Assembly: GCA_910589385.1 (NCBI GenBank) | Contig: CAJUTU010000002.1 | Coordinates: 124,001-188,000 of the forward strand | Direction of reading: 5' to 3' | Length of the DNA stretch: 64,000 nt | From: an uncultured Lachnospiraceae bacterium | GTDB lineage: Bacteria; Bacillota; Clostridia; Lachnospirales; Lachnospiraceae | Part shown: in pieces, positions 33,890 through 43,753 of the stretch | How positions within the stretch are numbered: position 1 is the first letter of the stretch | Layout: every line of letters begins with the position of its first letter | Notes under the pieces: generated by a model | The model's input: only the letters and a program-made list of their open reading frames with translations | Databases searched by the model: none | What the model was told of the DNA's origin: nothing | Translations under genes and position numbers: made by a program

Positions 33890-34896
33890 AAATCAGAAAA
33901 TACATACTGATCTGCGGCAATCTTTCTCTTTTTGCCTGTGGGGGATATATTGTTTACCATCATGTTACGGATATCACCGTACAAATTTTATTGGTCGGAA
34001 TCTTTATGGCGTTCTGCCTCATGAATTTTGGGAGTTATTTCTATTTCCGCGGCCAGTTTGCCGCCCTGTCTTCACAAATATGCCGCTGGTGCGGAGCGAT
34101 TATGCGCGGCACATCTATTAAGAAAATCTGGAATAAAGAAACGCTTACATCTAAAGTGGTAATGGAATTAGAAAAAATGGAAAGAATGACTGCGTTTCGG
34201 GCTGCTGAAAGCAAAAAAGAGCAAAGGGAACTGCAGGAAATGATTTCTGAAATCACACATCAAATAAAAACCCCCCTGTCTAATATCAAGATGTATTGTG
34301 AAATGTTTACGGATGCAGATATTCAAGCGGAACAATCAAAGCAATTTATGGATATAATGAAGCAGCAGCTCATGAAAGTAGAGTTTCTGCTGGATGCATT
34401 GATAAAAGCGTCTAGGCTGGAGGCTGAGATGATCGTTCTTGAGCCGACAAACAGTAAGATCATTGAAACATTGGCGGCTGCGGTCAATAATGTGATCCAT
34501 AAAGCGGAGCAGAAGCATATTGAGATTTCAGTGGAATGCCGTCCTTCTATTCAGGTTTACCACGATATGAAATGGACGGCGGAAGCGGTTGAGAATGTTT
34601 TGGATAACGCAGTGAAATATACATCTGAAAATGGAAAAATAACGATTTCCGTCCATGCAGGGGAGATGTACACCGAGATTCAAGTAAAAGATACAGGAAA
34701 AGGGATTGAAGCCGCACATATCAACGATATATTCAAAAGATTTTACAGAGAAAAAAGTGTATCAAAAATAGAAGGGCTGGGATTAGGGCTGTACCTGGCA
34801 AGAAATATCATAGCTTTGCAGAAGGGATACATTTCTGTACGTTCTGCCGTCGGGACAGGGAGCTGTTTTTCTATCTGCCTTCCCAATTGTGTTTAG
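33886..34896 (+). CDS. Sensor histidine kinase, short-loop BceS-like
   Basis: A 336-residue kinase. Two transmembrane helices lie in the first 55 residues with only a few residues between them (ILICGNLSLFACGGYIVYHH; VQILLVGIFMAFCLM), so there is no outside sensor domain. Such kinases sense through the partner ABC transporter. The phosphorylated His is in EITHQIKTPLSNI near residue 125. The ATP-binding boxes ENVLDNAVKYT, DTGKGI and GLGLGLYLA are intact. ATG 33886 is chosen over 33868 for the GGAG upstream and the overlap. Confidence 0.9.
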   Translation: MKIRKYILICGNLSLFACGGYIVYHHVTDITVQILLVGIFMAFCLMNFGSYFYFRGQFAALSSQICRWCGAIMRGTSIKKIWNKETLTSKVVMELEKMERMTAFRAAESKKEQRELQEMISEITHQIKTPLSNIKMYCEMFTDADIQAEQSKQFMDIMKQQLMKVEFLLDALIKASRLEAEMIVLEPTNSKIIETLAAAVNNVIHKAEQKHIEISVECRPSIQVYHDMKWTAEAVENVLDNAVKYTSENGKITISVHAGEMYTEIQVKDTGKGIEAAHINDIFKRFYREKSVSKIEGLGLGLYLARNIIALQKGYISVRSAVGTGSCFSICLPNCV

Positions 34897-35000
34897 AAGT
34901 GAATTGTTTCGGTTTTGATACTTTTCACATTGATATTGAAACAGGATTGATAGGATTTAAGTCTATCCTATTAAGTATCAAACTGAAAGGGGTAATGGAA

Positions 35001-35675
35001 ATGAACATTTTAAGTACAAACAATGTAATAAAACACTACGGGAAAGAACCTGTTTTGGTAAAGGCTCTTGACGGTATTACGATGGAAGTGGAAGAAGGCA
35101 GCTTTACTGCGGTCGTCGGCACTTCCGGTTCCGGTAAAAGCACGCTTCTCCATATGCTGGGAGGGCTGGATACACCTACAAGCGGCAGTGTGGTCGTGGA
35201 TGGGCAGAAATTAAGCGGTATGGAAAAAAATGAACTTGCCATCTTTCGGAGAAGAAAAATCGGGTTTATTTTTCAAAACTATAATCTGCTCCCTCATTTA
35301 ACGGTATATGATAATATTGTCCTTCCTGTAGAATTAGACGGAAGAAATGTTGATCAGGAGTATTTCAAGACAATTGTACAGACATTAGGATTAGAAGATA
35401 AATTGAACAGAAAGCCTAACAAACTGTCTGGCGGACAACAGCAAAGAGTCGCGATCGCAAGGGCGTTAGCGGCAAAACCTGCCATTATTCTTGCGGACGA
35501 GCCGACAGGGAATCTGGACAGCCATACAAGCCGGGAAGTGGTCGGCTTACTTCAAACGACAAGCAGAAATTTTCATCAGACAATCGTGATGATCACCCAT
35601 AATGACGAAATTGCCCAGTCAGCAGACCGCGCCATCCGAATTGAAGATGGCAGGATCGTGGAAAGCAGGTGGTGA
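35001..35675 (+). CDS. ABC transporter ATP-binding protein (LolD/MacB/BceA type)
   Basis: A 224-residue ATPase. Walker A is GTSGSGKST, the Q-loop FIFQNYNLLPHLTVYDN, the signature LSGGQQQRVAIARAL, and Walker B AIILADEPTGNLDSHTS. It belongs to the family that drives FtsX-type permeases. ATG 35001 has the right distance from AAAGGGG; the longer upstream frame is not needed. The permease follows 2 bases after the stop. Confidence 0.92.
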   Translation: MNILSTNNVIKHYGKEPVLVKALDGITMEVEEGSFTAVVGTSGSGKSTLLHMLGGLDTPTSGSVVVDGQKLSGMEKNELAIFRRRKIGFIFQNYNLLPHLTVYDNIVLPVELDGRNVDQEYFKTIVQTLGLEDKLNRKPNKLSGGQQQRVAIARALAAKPAIILADEPTGNLDSHTSREVVGLLQTTSRNFHQTIVMITHNDEIAQSADRAIRIEDGRIVESRW

Positions 35676-35677
35676 TC

Positions 35678-38068
35678 ATGAGATTAGACAAAAACAATAA
35701 CAGCAGGATTATTTACCGTATTGCAAAAAGCAATTTGCTGGCAAGAAAAGCATCAAGTTTTATATCGCTGTTATCCATTTTATTGGTGACTGCCCTCACG
35801 TCCGCTCTTTCCCTCTTTATCCTTGGGCAGCAGACAGCGGAAAGGCGGATACTGGACCAGATGCAGCATGTGATGTATATGGATGTTACGGACAGGCAGT
35901 TACAAAACATTGCATCCGATGAAAAAGTGGAGCTTTGTCTTCCTTATAAATCTCCTGGAAGGGATTTTCAGGCCGGCAATGTAAAATACAGTTTCAGTTA
36001 CGTGGAAAGTAATGCGGAAAAAATAAGTACCTATGTGATCGTGGACGGCATCCTGCCAAAGAAGTACAATGAAATTGCAGTAGATAAAGCTTTTATGGAA
36101 GCGTTAGGCAGAGAGTGCAGTTTAGGGGATTCTATTTCCTTAGATGCAGGCGGTACATCTGAGGAATTTGTTATAACAGGATATACGGATGCAGGATATG
36201 CAACTTTAACGCATCCTGTCAGAGTTTCCAGGGAATTTGCGGAAAACAGTCCTTTGATGAAAAAGATGCCCTATACGGCTCTTGTCCGTTTGAAAGAAGA
36301 TGTGATCGGCGGCTCGGCTTCAGCATTTACAACCGCTGCATACCAGATTGCTATGGATTATGGTATTGTCCGTCAAAATGTGAATCTGAATGGCAGGTTT
36401 GAATTATCGCTTCAAAAGGGAAATGTAGGGCTATATACGATTTTTTTTGTTTCTTTGCTGTTTTTTATCGCCGGCAGTATTGTCATTTACAGTATTTTTT
36501 ATTTTTCAGTGACCGCGCGGGTGCAGCAGGTCGGCCAGTTTCTGACGATCGGCATGACAGAAAAACAAGTAAAAAAGATGATACGCCGTGAAGGCCTGCT
36601 GCTGAGTGCGGCCGCGGTTCCCATGGGCCTGCTGCCAGGCGGTATGATTGCTTATATAGCCCTGCCCGACGGATGGAGTTTTGTAAATTATGGGGTTGTG
36701 TCGCTGCTGAGCGCCCTGCTGGGATTTCTGGCCGTACAGCTTTCCATAGGCAGGCCTGCGTCCATTGCTGCAAAGGTTTCACCGATAGATGCATACAAAA
36801 ATAATGTGGATACAGATAAGGAAGAAAAAACAAAAGATCGAAGACATCAATTTTTGACCCCTTTTAAACTGGCGCAGATGGAAAGCAGAAATAACCGGAA
36901 AAGGCTGGGGCTTACAACGATGTCGCTTGCTTTTGGCGGAATCCTTTTTATGGTTGCGGCAACATGGATCGCATCATGGGATGAGGATGCATTTTCCAGA
37001 GAGGGAGTCTTTGCAGACAGTGAGTATCGTATATCATATTCCTATGACGTTCATGGAAATCCCCAGACATACGGTATTACCGATTCTCAGCGAAAGGGAA
37101 ATCTTAGTCATGAGCTGGAAGACGAGATACGCAAGATTCCACATGTAAAAAATGTGCATATTGAAAGAACAGCGACAGGAGTCATTTCCTATCAGGGAGC
37201 TGCATTTACACAGCCGTTCTGCCCTCTTTCGAGGGACGATACAGAGTATTTCCAGCTTCCTGCGGAAGGGAACAATAGTTATGAGTATATGGTGGAACAT
37301 GATGCAATTTTGATCGTAGACCGTACATTTCCCGAAAAGCTAAACGGAATTACGTTTATCCCCGGTGAAAAGCTGCAGATCAGCTATTTTGACGGGGAGG
37401 AACATACAATAGAATTAGAGATTGCTGCTGTTTCGGAGGAAAAGGCTGAATCTTATCCGGAGCGCACCACTTTTTGTATGTCTGATGTAACGATGAAAAA
37501 ATTATGGGGAGAAATGAACACGGCAGAATCTTTTTCTATATCCGTAGATCACTATGAGGAAAACGGTGTCTGGGTAGAAGAACAAATAAGGGCATTGCTC
37601 AGTGGATATGACGATCTGTCTTTAAGTACATTGCGTGAGAGAAAATTGGAAGATGCCGCACAGATACCGAAGCTGGAGATGCAGATATATGGTATCGCAG
37701 TGTTTGTGATCATGTTTGGTATCTTTAATTTGATCAATACGGTCTGCGGCAGTATCGTGTCTAGGAAAAAGCAGCTTTCCATGCTGGAATCGATCGGCAT
37801 GGAAAAACGGCAGATCCGGAATATGCTGTTGGCAGAAAGCCTCTTCCTTGCATTGCCAAACATTCTGATCACGGTCACTTTAGGTACGGCAGCGGGATAT
37901 GGATTTATCAGCCTGATGCAGATATCGTATTTAAAGTACCATTTCCCGGCCGCGGCAATATTGCTGTATGTGGCAGGGATGACAGGCATACCAATGTTCA
38001 TTGCTTTCTGCTGCTTAAAGATGCAGGATCAGATTTCACTGGTAGAAAGAATCAGAAATGAAGATTAA
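35678..38068 (+). CDS. FtsX-family ABC permease
   Basis: A 796-residue permease. One helix near residues 25-50 is followed by an outside domain of about 190 residues, then three helices (FFVSLLFFIAGSIVIYSIFY onward) forming the first FtsX domain. A second outside domain of about 250 residues follows, then the final three helices (IYGIAVFVIMFGIFNLINTV onward). It exports or detoxifies peptides rather than importing small solutes, by family knowledge. AGGTGGTG upstream sets the start. Its 3' end meets the end of a convergent histidine kinase with only 13 bases between, leaving no room for a terminator. Confidence 0.88.
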   Translation: MRLDKNNNSRIIYRIAKSNLLARKASSFISLLSILLVTALTSALSLFILGQQTAERRILDQMQHVMYMDVTDRQLQNIASDEKVELCLPYKSPGRDFQAGNVKYSFSYVESNAEKISTYVIVDGILPKKYNEIAVDKAFMEALGRECSLGDSISLDAGGTSEEFVITGYTDAGYATLTHPVRVSREFAENSPLMKKMPYTALVRLKEDVIGGSASAFTTAAYQIAMDYGIVRQNVNLNGRFELSLQKGNVGLYTIFFVSLLFFIAGSIVIYSIFYFSVTARVQQVGQFLTIGMTEKQVKKMIRREGLLLSAAAVPMGLLPGGMIAYIALPDGWSFVNYGVVSLLSALLGFLAVQLSIGRPASIAAKVSPIDAYKNNVDTDKEEKTKDRRHQFLTPFKLAQMESRNNRKRLGLTTMSLAFGGILFMVAATWIASWDEDAFSREGVFADSEYRISYSYDVHGNPQTYGITDSQRKGNLSHELEDEIRKIPHVKNVHIERTATGVISYQGAAFTQPFCPLSRDDTEYFQLPAEGNNSYEYMVEHDAILIVDRTFPEKLNGITFIPGEKLQISYFDGEEHTIELEIAAVSEEKAESYPERTTFCMSDVTMKKLWGEMNTAESFSISVDHYEENGVWVEEQIRALLSGYDDLSLSTLRERKLEDAAQIPKLEMQIYGIAVFVIMFGIFNLINTVCGSIVSRKKQLSMLESIGMEKRQIRNMLLAESLFLALPNILITVTLGTAAGYGFISLMQISYLKYHFPAAAILLYVAGMTGIPMFIAFCCLKMQDQISLVERIRNED

Positions 38069-38081
38069 AAAAGAGCCTCCT

Positions 38082-39428
38082 TCATATTACGACCTTAAAC
38101 GTACTTCCCCCGCCGGCCGTATCTTCCACCTCCAGCCGGATCCCCTGGATCTGTGCCAGCTTTGCGGCAATGGACAGCCCCAGCCCAAAATGTTCTTTCC
38201 GGTTTCTGGACTGATCCCTTCTATAAAAACGGTCAAAAATCAGTTCCTTTTCCCCATCCGGAATTCCCGGCCCGTGATCAATGACGTATACCATGATGTG
38301 GGAACGCAGGCTTTCCGCGCGTAGAACAATCTTTCTTTTCTCTTCTCCTGATATTTGTCTGCCATCGGATGTATCCGACGCATACGCCAGCCAGCTCTTG
38401 GAATCGTCCAGCCCATATGCAACTGCATTATCCAGCAGTATGGTAAAAATCTGCCGGCACAGATCCGGGTCTGCAAGCACAGGGGGAAGCGGATCGTCCG
38501 GCAGCGACAGCAGGATCCGCCCGTCTCTTGACAGGCAGAGCGGTTCATACACTTCCAGGAGCCCCAGCAGCATTTCGTCCAGCTCAAAATATTTCTTGTT
38601 GACAGCCCAGTTATTCTGGTCTGCGGATGCCAACAGCAAAAGATTTTTCACAAGAGAGCTTCCCCTCTGGCATTCTTTTTTGATGACCTGTAAAAGCCGC
38701 TTTGCCTCATCCTGCGCATCGGCAGCCGCATCAGCCGCAGTCTGGATGACTGCAAGCGGAGAACGCAGCTCATGGGAGGCGGAGGCGACAAAATCCTGCT
38801 GCTTTTCATAGGTTTCTTCCAACGGCTCTAAGGAACGGCGGACGAACCAACGCCCAGCCAGAAAAAGGAGCAGGATTCCCGCGAGGTCGATCAAAATATA
38901 AAAAATGACCGTTTGGATAAGCTGGATCCGGCCATCGGTAATATCCTGCAGTAAAGTTATTTTTTTATAGCCATTGGCGGTATGGAGGATCAGGATATTT
39001 CCAAGGTAAATATCTCCCTTTTCGCCTGGAATCTGCAGGATGGAGCTTTGCAGCAGATTGGATGAGATGGGGTGCGAATCCGAAAAGATCCCTTCTGCTT
39101 CTGCCAGATCTTCCGCGCGCTCAAACAGCCTGTCCCGTTCTGTGCGTGGAGTATAGGAGCCGGGAAAGAAAAAAGGATCATTATTTTCTTCTATATAGAT
39201 CAGAAGTTGATTTTTACTTTCCATCTGTGCCAGATAAGAATCCGAAAACAGAGAATCGGTCTGCAGCTGGGACATCAAAGTAAAAAGCTGATCTTGAAAA
39301 AGGGATTTCTGCCGGCTGCTCTGTGACGATACATAGAATAAAAAAGAAACGGCAAGTATCAACGTCAGGATGAGCCCGGTACTCAAAGTATACAGAAACA
39401 CAAATTTTCTTTCCAGCTTCGGAAACAT
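38082..39428 (-). CDS. Sensor histidine kinase with extracytoplasmic domain
   Basis: A 448-residue kinase. A first transmembrane helix (LILTLILAVSFLFYVSS) is followed by an outside domain of about 140 residues, then a second helix (IFYILIDLAGILLLFLAGRW). The phospho-His is in SASHELRSPLAVIQTAADAA, and ATP-binding boxes are ILLDNAVAYG, DHGPGIPDGEKELIFDRF and FGLGLSIA. GGGGG lies 6 bases before the ATG. It follows its response regulator (39502-40179) by 73 bases. Confidence 0.9.
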   Translation of the reverse strand: MFPKLERKFVFLYTLSTGLILTLILAVSFLFYVSSQSSRQKSLFQDQLFTLMSQLQTDSLFSDSYLAQMESKNQLLIYIEENNDPFFFPGSYTPRTERDRLFERAEDLAEAEGIFSDSHPISSNLLQSSILQIPGEKGDIYLGNILILHTANGYKKITLLQDITDGRIQLIQTVIFYILIDLAGILLLFLAGRWFVRRSLEPLEETYEKQQDFVASASHELRSPLAVIQTAADAAADAQDEAKRLLQVIKKECQRGSSLVKNLLLLASADQNNWAVNKKYFELDEMLLGLLEVYEPLCLSRDGRILLSLPDDPLPPVLADPDLCRQIFTILLDNAVAYGLDDSKSWLAYASDTSDGRQISGEEKRKIVLRAESLRSHIMVYVIDHGPGIPDGEKELIFDRFYRRDQSRNRKEHFGLGLSIAAKLAQIQGIRLEVEDTAGGGSTFKVVI

Positions 39429-39501
39429 GGAACTACCCCCGTCTCAAATGTTTTTTTGGATTTTTTGCGTCTGGCCTGGCTATCGGGAAGGAGAAGTTAT
39501 T

Positions 39502-40179
39502 TTATGTACCACTTTCCATCCGATACCCCAGCCCATGGACCGTGGAGATGACAGTCCGGCTTCCCAGGGTGCGCAGATGCTTTCTGAGAAAATAAATATA
39601 AGTATCCAGATTTCCGTCCTCCACGGCACCGTCCGGCCCCCATACACGGAAGAAAATCTGTTCCCGCGCCAGTGTCTTCTCAGGATTCCGCATGAAAAAT
39701 TCTAATAAAAGCGCTTCCCGTTTGGAAAGCTGCCGCTCCTCTTCCTGGCAGCTTAAAATGCGGTTGTCCGGATCGAACCGGATATCCAGATAGAAAAGCT
39801 CCTGGCATTCCAAAAAGGCTTTCGGCCTTCTGGAAAGTGCGCGGATGCGCGCCAGAAGTTCTTCGATTGCATAGGGCTTTACAAGATAATCGTCCGCGCC
39901 GCAGTCCAGGCCGTCAATCCGGTCATTTATGGTATCCAATGCAGTGGTCACGATCACCGGGACTGTGATATGGTTCTGCCGGATGGATCTTAAGATAGAC
40001 AGCCCGTCTATTTCCGGGAGCATACGATCCAGAAGGATCAGGTCATAGGCTCCTTTCATGGCACAATAGAGAGCCTCACTGCCGGTATGGCAGCAGTCCA
40101 CGGTATGGTTTCTGGCGTTAAGCTGCAGCTTTAGCGCATCACACAATTCTTTATCATCTTCTACGATTAATATATGCAT
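39502..40179 (-). CDS. OmpR family response regulator
   Basis: A 225-residue protein. The receiver domain starts MHILIVEDDKEL, with the phosphoacceptor in LILLDRMLPEIDG and the YLVKPY lysine; the winged helix ends VISTVHGLGYRME. ATG 40179 is chosen because GGAGA lies just upstream; the longer frame to 40251 has no ribosome site. It is divergent from the solute-binding protein operon at 40437 and may control it. Confidence 0.92.
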   Translation of the reverse strand: MHILIVEDDKELCDALKLQLNARNHTVDCCHTGSEALYCAMKGAYDLILLDRMLPEIDGLSILRSIRQNHITVPVIVTTALDTINDRIDGLDCGADDYLVKPYAIEELLARIRALSRRPKAFLECQELFYLDIRFDPDNRILSCQEEERQLSKREALLLEFFMRNPEKTLAREQIFFRVWGPDGAVEDGNLDTYIYFLRKHLRTLGSRTVISTVHGLGYRMESGT

Positions 40180-40436
40180 ATCAGATCTCCATCTGCTTTC
40201 TGAGAGTTTTCCAGCCGTCCGTCTTCTTATAAAGTATATCAGACAAATCAAGTATACCAGACAAATCTCAAAAAAACCTTAAAAAATTTGTTTCCAATTT
40301 CAAAGTTTTTTTGAGAAATACTCTGTATACTGAATTTGAACAGATATTCAAGGGGCTGTGGGGCTTCAAAAGTCCCTGGACGTGAAAGAAGTTACAGCCC
40401 GCGGCTCTGTAAACAGCAACTGAAAGGAGACAAAAA

Positions 40437-42668
40437 ATGATAAACAGAAAAAAATGGAGACGGCCTCTGGCATTGTTTATGCTCATGGTCCTTGCTCTTT
40501 TGACAATCTCCGGCTGCCAAAACGGCGGCGCAGGAAACGGAGGCAAAAACGCAGGCAGCGGAAACCAAGATACGGCAAAGGGCCGGTACATAGAGGAAGA
40601 TGTGGAGCTGCCTCTAGAGGATGGGGAAGAGATTTTAAACCTCATCAAGACAAAGGATGGGAATCCGGTGCTGTTCACCGAGACAGGCGATACGCAGGTG
40701 AACCGTTATGAATATGACGGAAAACAGTGGAACCAGGCCTCTTTAGACTGGTTTGCCGGACAGGACGGCGGCGGGGAGATGATCCTTATGGAAGTGCAGG
40801 AGGCCGGTGACGGAACGCAGTATGTGAGATGGATGACAGAAAATGCGGACACACATATTACCAGAGGCGGAGAAGGAAAAGAAGCAGAAGAACTGGCTAT
40901 CCCGTATCTGACACAGCAGACGGAATACGGCTATCCGATGATCACCGGGTTTGCCCTGGATGGCGCCGGGAATTACTGGTTCCAGGAAGGTTATGCATCA
41001 AGGGTCGTCGTGGTTGACAAAGATACGCTGGAGATCATAGAGGAAATGGATACCATGCAGGTTTTCAACATGGCGCAGCGTCTTATCTTTCAAGGAGAGG
41101 ATATGCTGGCAGTAAATACAGAAGAAAAGGTCTATACCATTTTCGATGAAAACCGGGAGATAAAAGGGACACTTTCTCTGGAATCAGTAGAGCAGCTTGC
41201 CATATGCGGCGACGAAGAGCATTGGTATGTGATCTCCGAGGAAGGAATCACGCGCCTGACCGTAGGAAACGATATCCGGGAAGTGCTCATGGACGGCAGT
41301 ATGGGCACCATGGGCTCCGCAGCAAATTCTGTAATCAATGCCATACGGGGAAATGACGATGATTTTTATGTGCTTTATTCACTGGATAAGGTGAGCACGA
41401 ACAGCTTAAAGCATTATGTATATGAACCAGATGCTGCCGCGGTTCCCGGGCAGACGCTCCGTGTATTCGGCCTTTCGGACAGTGATACGGTTCGGGAAGC
41501 TGCCATCGGTTTCCAGAAAAAATATCCGGACGTGAAGGTGGAATTTACGACATCCGGGAAACAGGCCGGGGAAGTGACCTCTGATGATATCCGTACGTTG
41601 AATACAGAGCTGCTCAGCGGGAACGGGGCCGACGTACTTTTGCTGGATGGGCTGCCTGTAGAGGCCTATATTGAGAAAGGAATCCTGGAGGATTTATCGG
41701 ATATGGCAAAAGAACTGATGGAAGAAAATGAGTATCTGGAAAATATGTTCAATAATACGGCAGAAAAAGACGGAAAGATCTACGGGATTCCGGCCAAATT
41801 CAACGTGCCGGTCATCTATGGCAGTGAAGCTTCGAAAAAAGCGCTGGAATCATTGGAGAGCCTGAAAGCATTTCTGGATGCAGACCCATCGGCGAGCGTA
41901 TTTGGCATTGCGGACAGATTTTATATCCGTGATTTCCTGTTTGAGCTGTATCAGGATGAGATTTTTGGGGATGGCGGAAAAGTGGATCAGGAAAAACTGG
42001 CAGAGCTTCTGGAACTGGCAAAGAAAATTGCAGTCAATGCGAAGGCAGAATTATTTGAGGAAGGACTGGAGGAAACAGGCGGTTATGTAAGAGACCCATT
42101 CACCAATTTTGGCGCAGAGTCGCTTATCAATCACCCGGAAGGGGCAGCGACTGCTACGATTTCCAGTATTTCCAGTATGATGATCCCTTATGCGGTGATG
42201 CGCCAACTGAATCTGACGCCTGATACAGTCCATGGAGTCTACCTGCCGAAATGCACTGTGGGCATCAACAAAAATACAAGCCAGCCTGAGATCGCCAATG
42301 ATTTTGCAAAATACTTATTTTCGCAGGAAGTGCAGGGGACACAATTGGACGACGGGTTCCCGGTTTTAAAATCTGCCCTGGCTGACAGGAAAAATGAGGT
42401 GGACAGCGAATATGCGGCATCCTATTATATGTCATCAAGCTGGAATTTTGAAGGTGAGGAGATCATGCTGGAGACTGGTTATCCGACAATGGAAGAGGTA
42501 GAAGACCTGCTGCAGAAATGCGGATCACTGACGACTCCGTCAGAACAGAACCGGGTGATCTGGAATCTGTATCAGGAGGAGGCCGATCAATTTATGACGG
42601 GAAACAGTGATGCAAAGACCGCGGCAAAAAATGTGGCGCAGAAGGTGGACACGTACCTTGCGGAATAA
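40437..42668 (+). CDS. Extracellular solute-binding lipoprotein with N-terminal sensor-like domain
   Basis: A 743-residue lipoprotein: signal peptide and lipobox LALLTISGC (Cys27), then a Gly/Asn-rich linker. Residues about 45-340 form a beta-rich region resembling a propeller or lectin-like repeat. From about residue 345 a family 1 sugar-type binding domain follows (RVFGLSDSDTVREAAIGFQK onward, with NELLSGNGADVLLLDGLP-like and YGIPAKFNVPVIYG segments). This is nearly twice the normal length of a binding protein (about 420), because of the extra N-terminal domain. It leads the operon with two permeases. The promoter region 40252-40436 has a direct repeat CAGACAAATC. Confidence 0.85.
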   Translation: MINRKKWRRPLALFMLMVLALLTISGCQNGGAGNGGKNAGSGNQDTAKGRYIEEDVELPLEDGEEILNLIKTKDGNPVLFTETGDTQVNRYEYDGKQWNQASLDWFAGQDGGGEMILMEVQEAGDGTQYVRWMTENADTHITRGGEGKEAEELAIPYLTQQTEYGYPMITGFALDGAGNYWFQEGYASRVVVVDKDTLEIIEEMDTMQVFNMAQRLIFQGEDMLAVNTEEKVYTIFDENREIKGTLSLESVEQLAICGDEEHWYVISEEGITRLTVGNDIREVLMDGSMGTMGSAANSVINAIRGNDDDFYVLYSLDKVSTNSLKHYVYEPDAAAVPGQTLRVFGLSDSDTVREAAIGFQKKYPDVKVEFTTSGKQAGEVTSDDIRTLNTELLSGNGADVLLLDGLPVEAYIEKGILEDLSDMAKELMEENEYLENMFNNTAEKDGKIYGIPAKFNVPVIYGSEASKKALESLESLKAFLDADPSASVFGIADRFYIRDFLFELYQDEIFGDGGKVDQEKLAELLELAKKIAVNAKAELFEEGLEETGGYVRDPFTNFGAESLINHPEGAATATISSISSMMIPYAVMRQLNLTPDTVHGVYLPKCTVGINKNTSQPEIANDFAKYLFSQEVQGTQLDDGFPVLKSALADRKNEVDSEYAASYYMSSSWNFEGEEIMLETGYPTMEEVEDLLQKCGSLTTPSEQNRVIWNLYQEEADQFMTGNSDAKTAAKNVAQKVDTYLAE

Positions 42669-43500
42669 AGAAACACGGACGGCCTTATTGTTCCTGCTGC
42701 CCAGCCTCTTAGGGACAGGCGGCTTTATACTGATTCCCTTTTTGGATGTGTTCCGCAGATCCTTTTTACAGGCAGTCGGAAACGGCTTTGTCGGATGGGA
42801 GAATTATCGGCAGGTGCTGGGAAATGAAGCCTTCCGCCTGGCGGCAGGAAATACGGCGAGATTTATGGCGGCCTGCCTTCCGCTCCTTTTGTCCCTGTCC
42901 CTGTGTATGGCGATCCTGGTACGGCAGGCAGGCCGTTATCAAAAATGGGTCAAGACAGGTTTTCTGCTTCCGATGGCAATCCCGGCGGCATCGATGGTTG
43001 TGTTTTTCAGGATGCTTTTTGACGACAAGGGGTGGCTGAATTTATTGCTTGAACACATGGGCGCCCCGGGTCAGGGGTGGCTGACCTCTGGCCGTGCCTT
43101 CTGGATTCTGGTGGCCTGCTATATCTGGAAAAATCTGGGATATGATATGATCCTCTGGCTGGCAGGCTTGTGTGCGATCCCGGAGGAACAATATGAGGCG
43201 GCGAAAGTACAGGGAGCCGGGGCGTGGGCTTGTTTCCGCTATATTACGCTGCCGCAGCTGAAAGAAACATTATTTGTGACGGCATTACTGTCTTTTGTGA
43301 ATGCATTCCGGGTTTTCCGGGAGGCCTATCTTCTGGCTGGGGAATATCCTCATGAAAGTATTTATATGCTGCAGCATTTGTTCAACAACTGGTTCGTCAA
43401 TCTGGATATCCAGAAAATGACGGCGGCCGCAGTGATGCTGGTAATCCTGACCGGAGGGGTGCTGCTGGCGTTCCAAAGAGATGGATGGAAAGAGCCGTAA
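42658..43500 (+). CDS. Sugar-type ABC transporter permease (MalF-like)
   Basis: A protein of about 280 residues with six transmembrane helices (TALLFLLPSLLGTGGFILIPF first). The EAA motif, EEQYEAAKVQGAGAWACFRYITLPQ, contacts the ATPase. TTG 42658 sits 9 bases behind AAGGTGG and overlaps the lipoprotein stop; ATG 42631 or 42610 are alternatives. The MITE-like element and then the second permease follow. Confidence 0.85.
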   Translation: MRNKETRTALLFLLPSLLGTGGFILIPFLDVFRRSFLQAVGNGFVGWENYRQVLGNEAFRLAAGNTARFMAACLPLLLSLSLCMAILVRQAGRYQKWVKTGFLLPMAIPAASMVVFFRMLFDDKGWLNLLLEHMGAPGQGWLTSGRAFWILVACYIWKNLGYDMILWLAGLCAIPEEQYEAAKVQGAGAWACFRYITLPQLKETLFVTALLSFVNAFRVFREAYLLAGEYPHESIYMLQHLFNNWFVNLDIQKMTAAAVMLVILTGGVLLAFQRDGWKEP

Positions 43501-43562
43501 AAATAGTTGAAATCTGAGAATCAATCAGTTAAAGGGCGATTTAAAATACCATAGGGTAAAGA

Positions 43563-43726
43563 CTAGTATAATCCACACTAATTAACCTTATGTTTCGATT
43601 GGCTAAATTTCCATCTGCTACGTTGTCGTCAATCGGCGTAGCACCCACTACGCCTCATTCCTGCGCCTTACATATGAAAATTTATCCTGCACGAAACATA
43701 TAGGCAATTAGTGTGGATTATACTAG
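43563..43726. mobile_element. 164-bp MITE-like element with 21-bp perfect terminal inverted repeats
   Basis: CTAGTATAATCCACACTAATT (first 20 shown here as CTAGTATAATCCACACTAAT) at 43563-43583 is exactly inverted at 43706-43726. Inside, TATGTTTCG (near 43590) is inverted as CGAAACATA, and GGCGTAG-CACCCA-CTACGCC forms a central hairpin. There is no transposase. It lies between the two permease genes of one operon. Confidence 0.8.
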
Positions 43727-43753
43727 GAAAACGGAAAAGAAAGAGAAACAACG

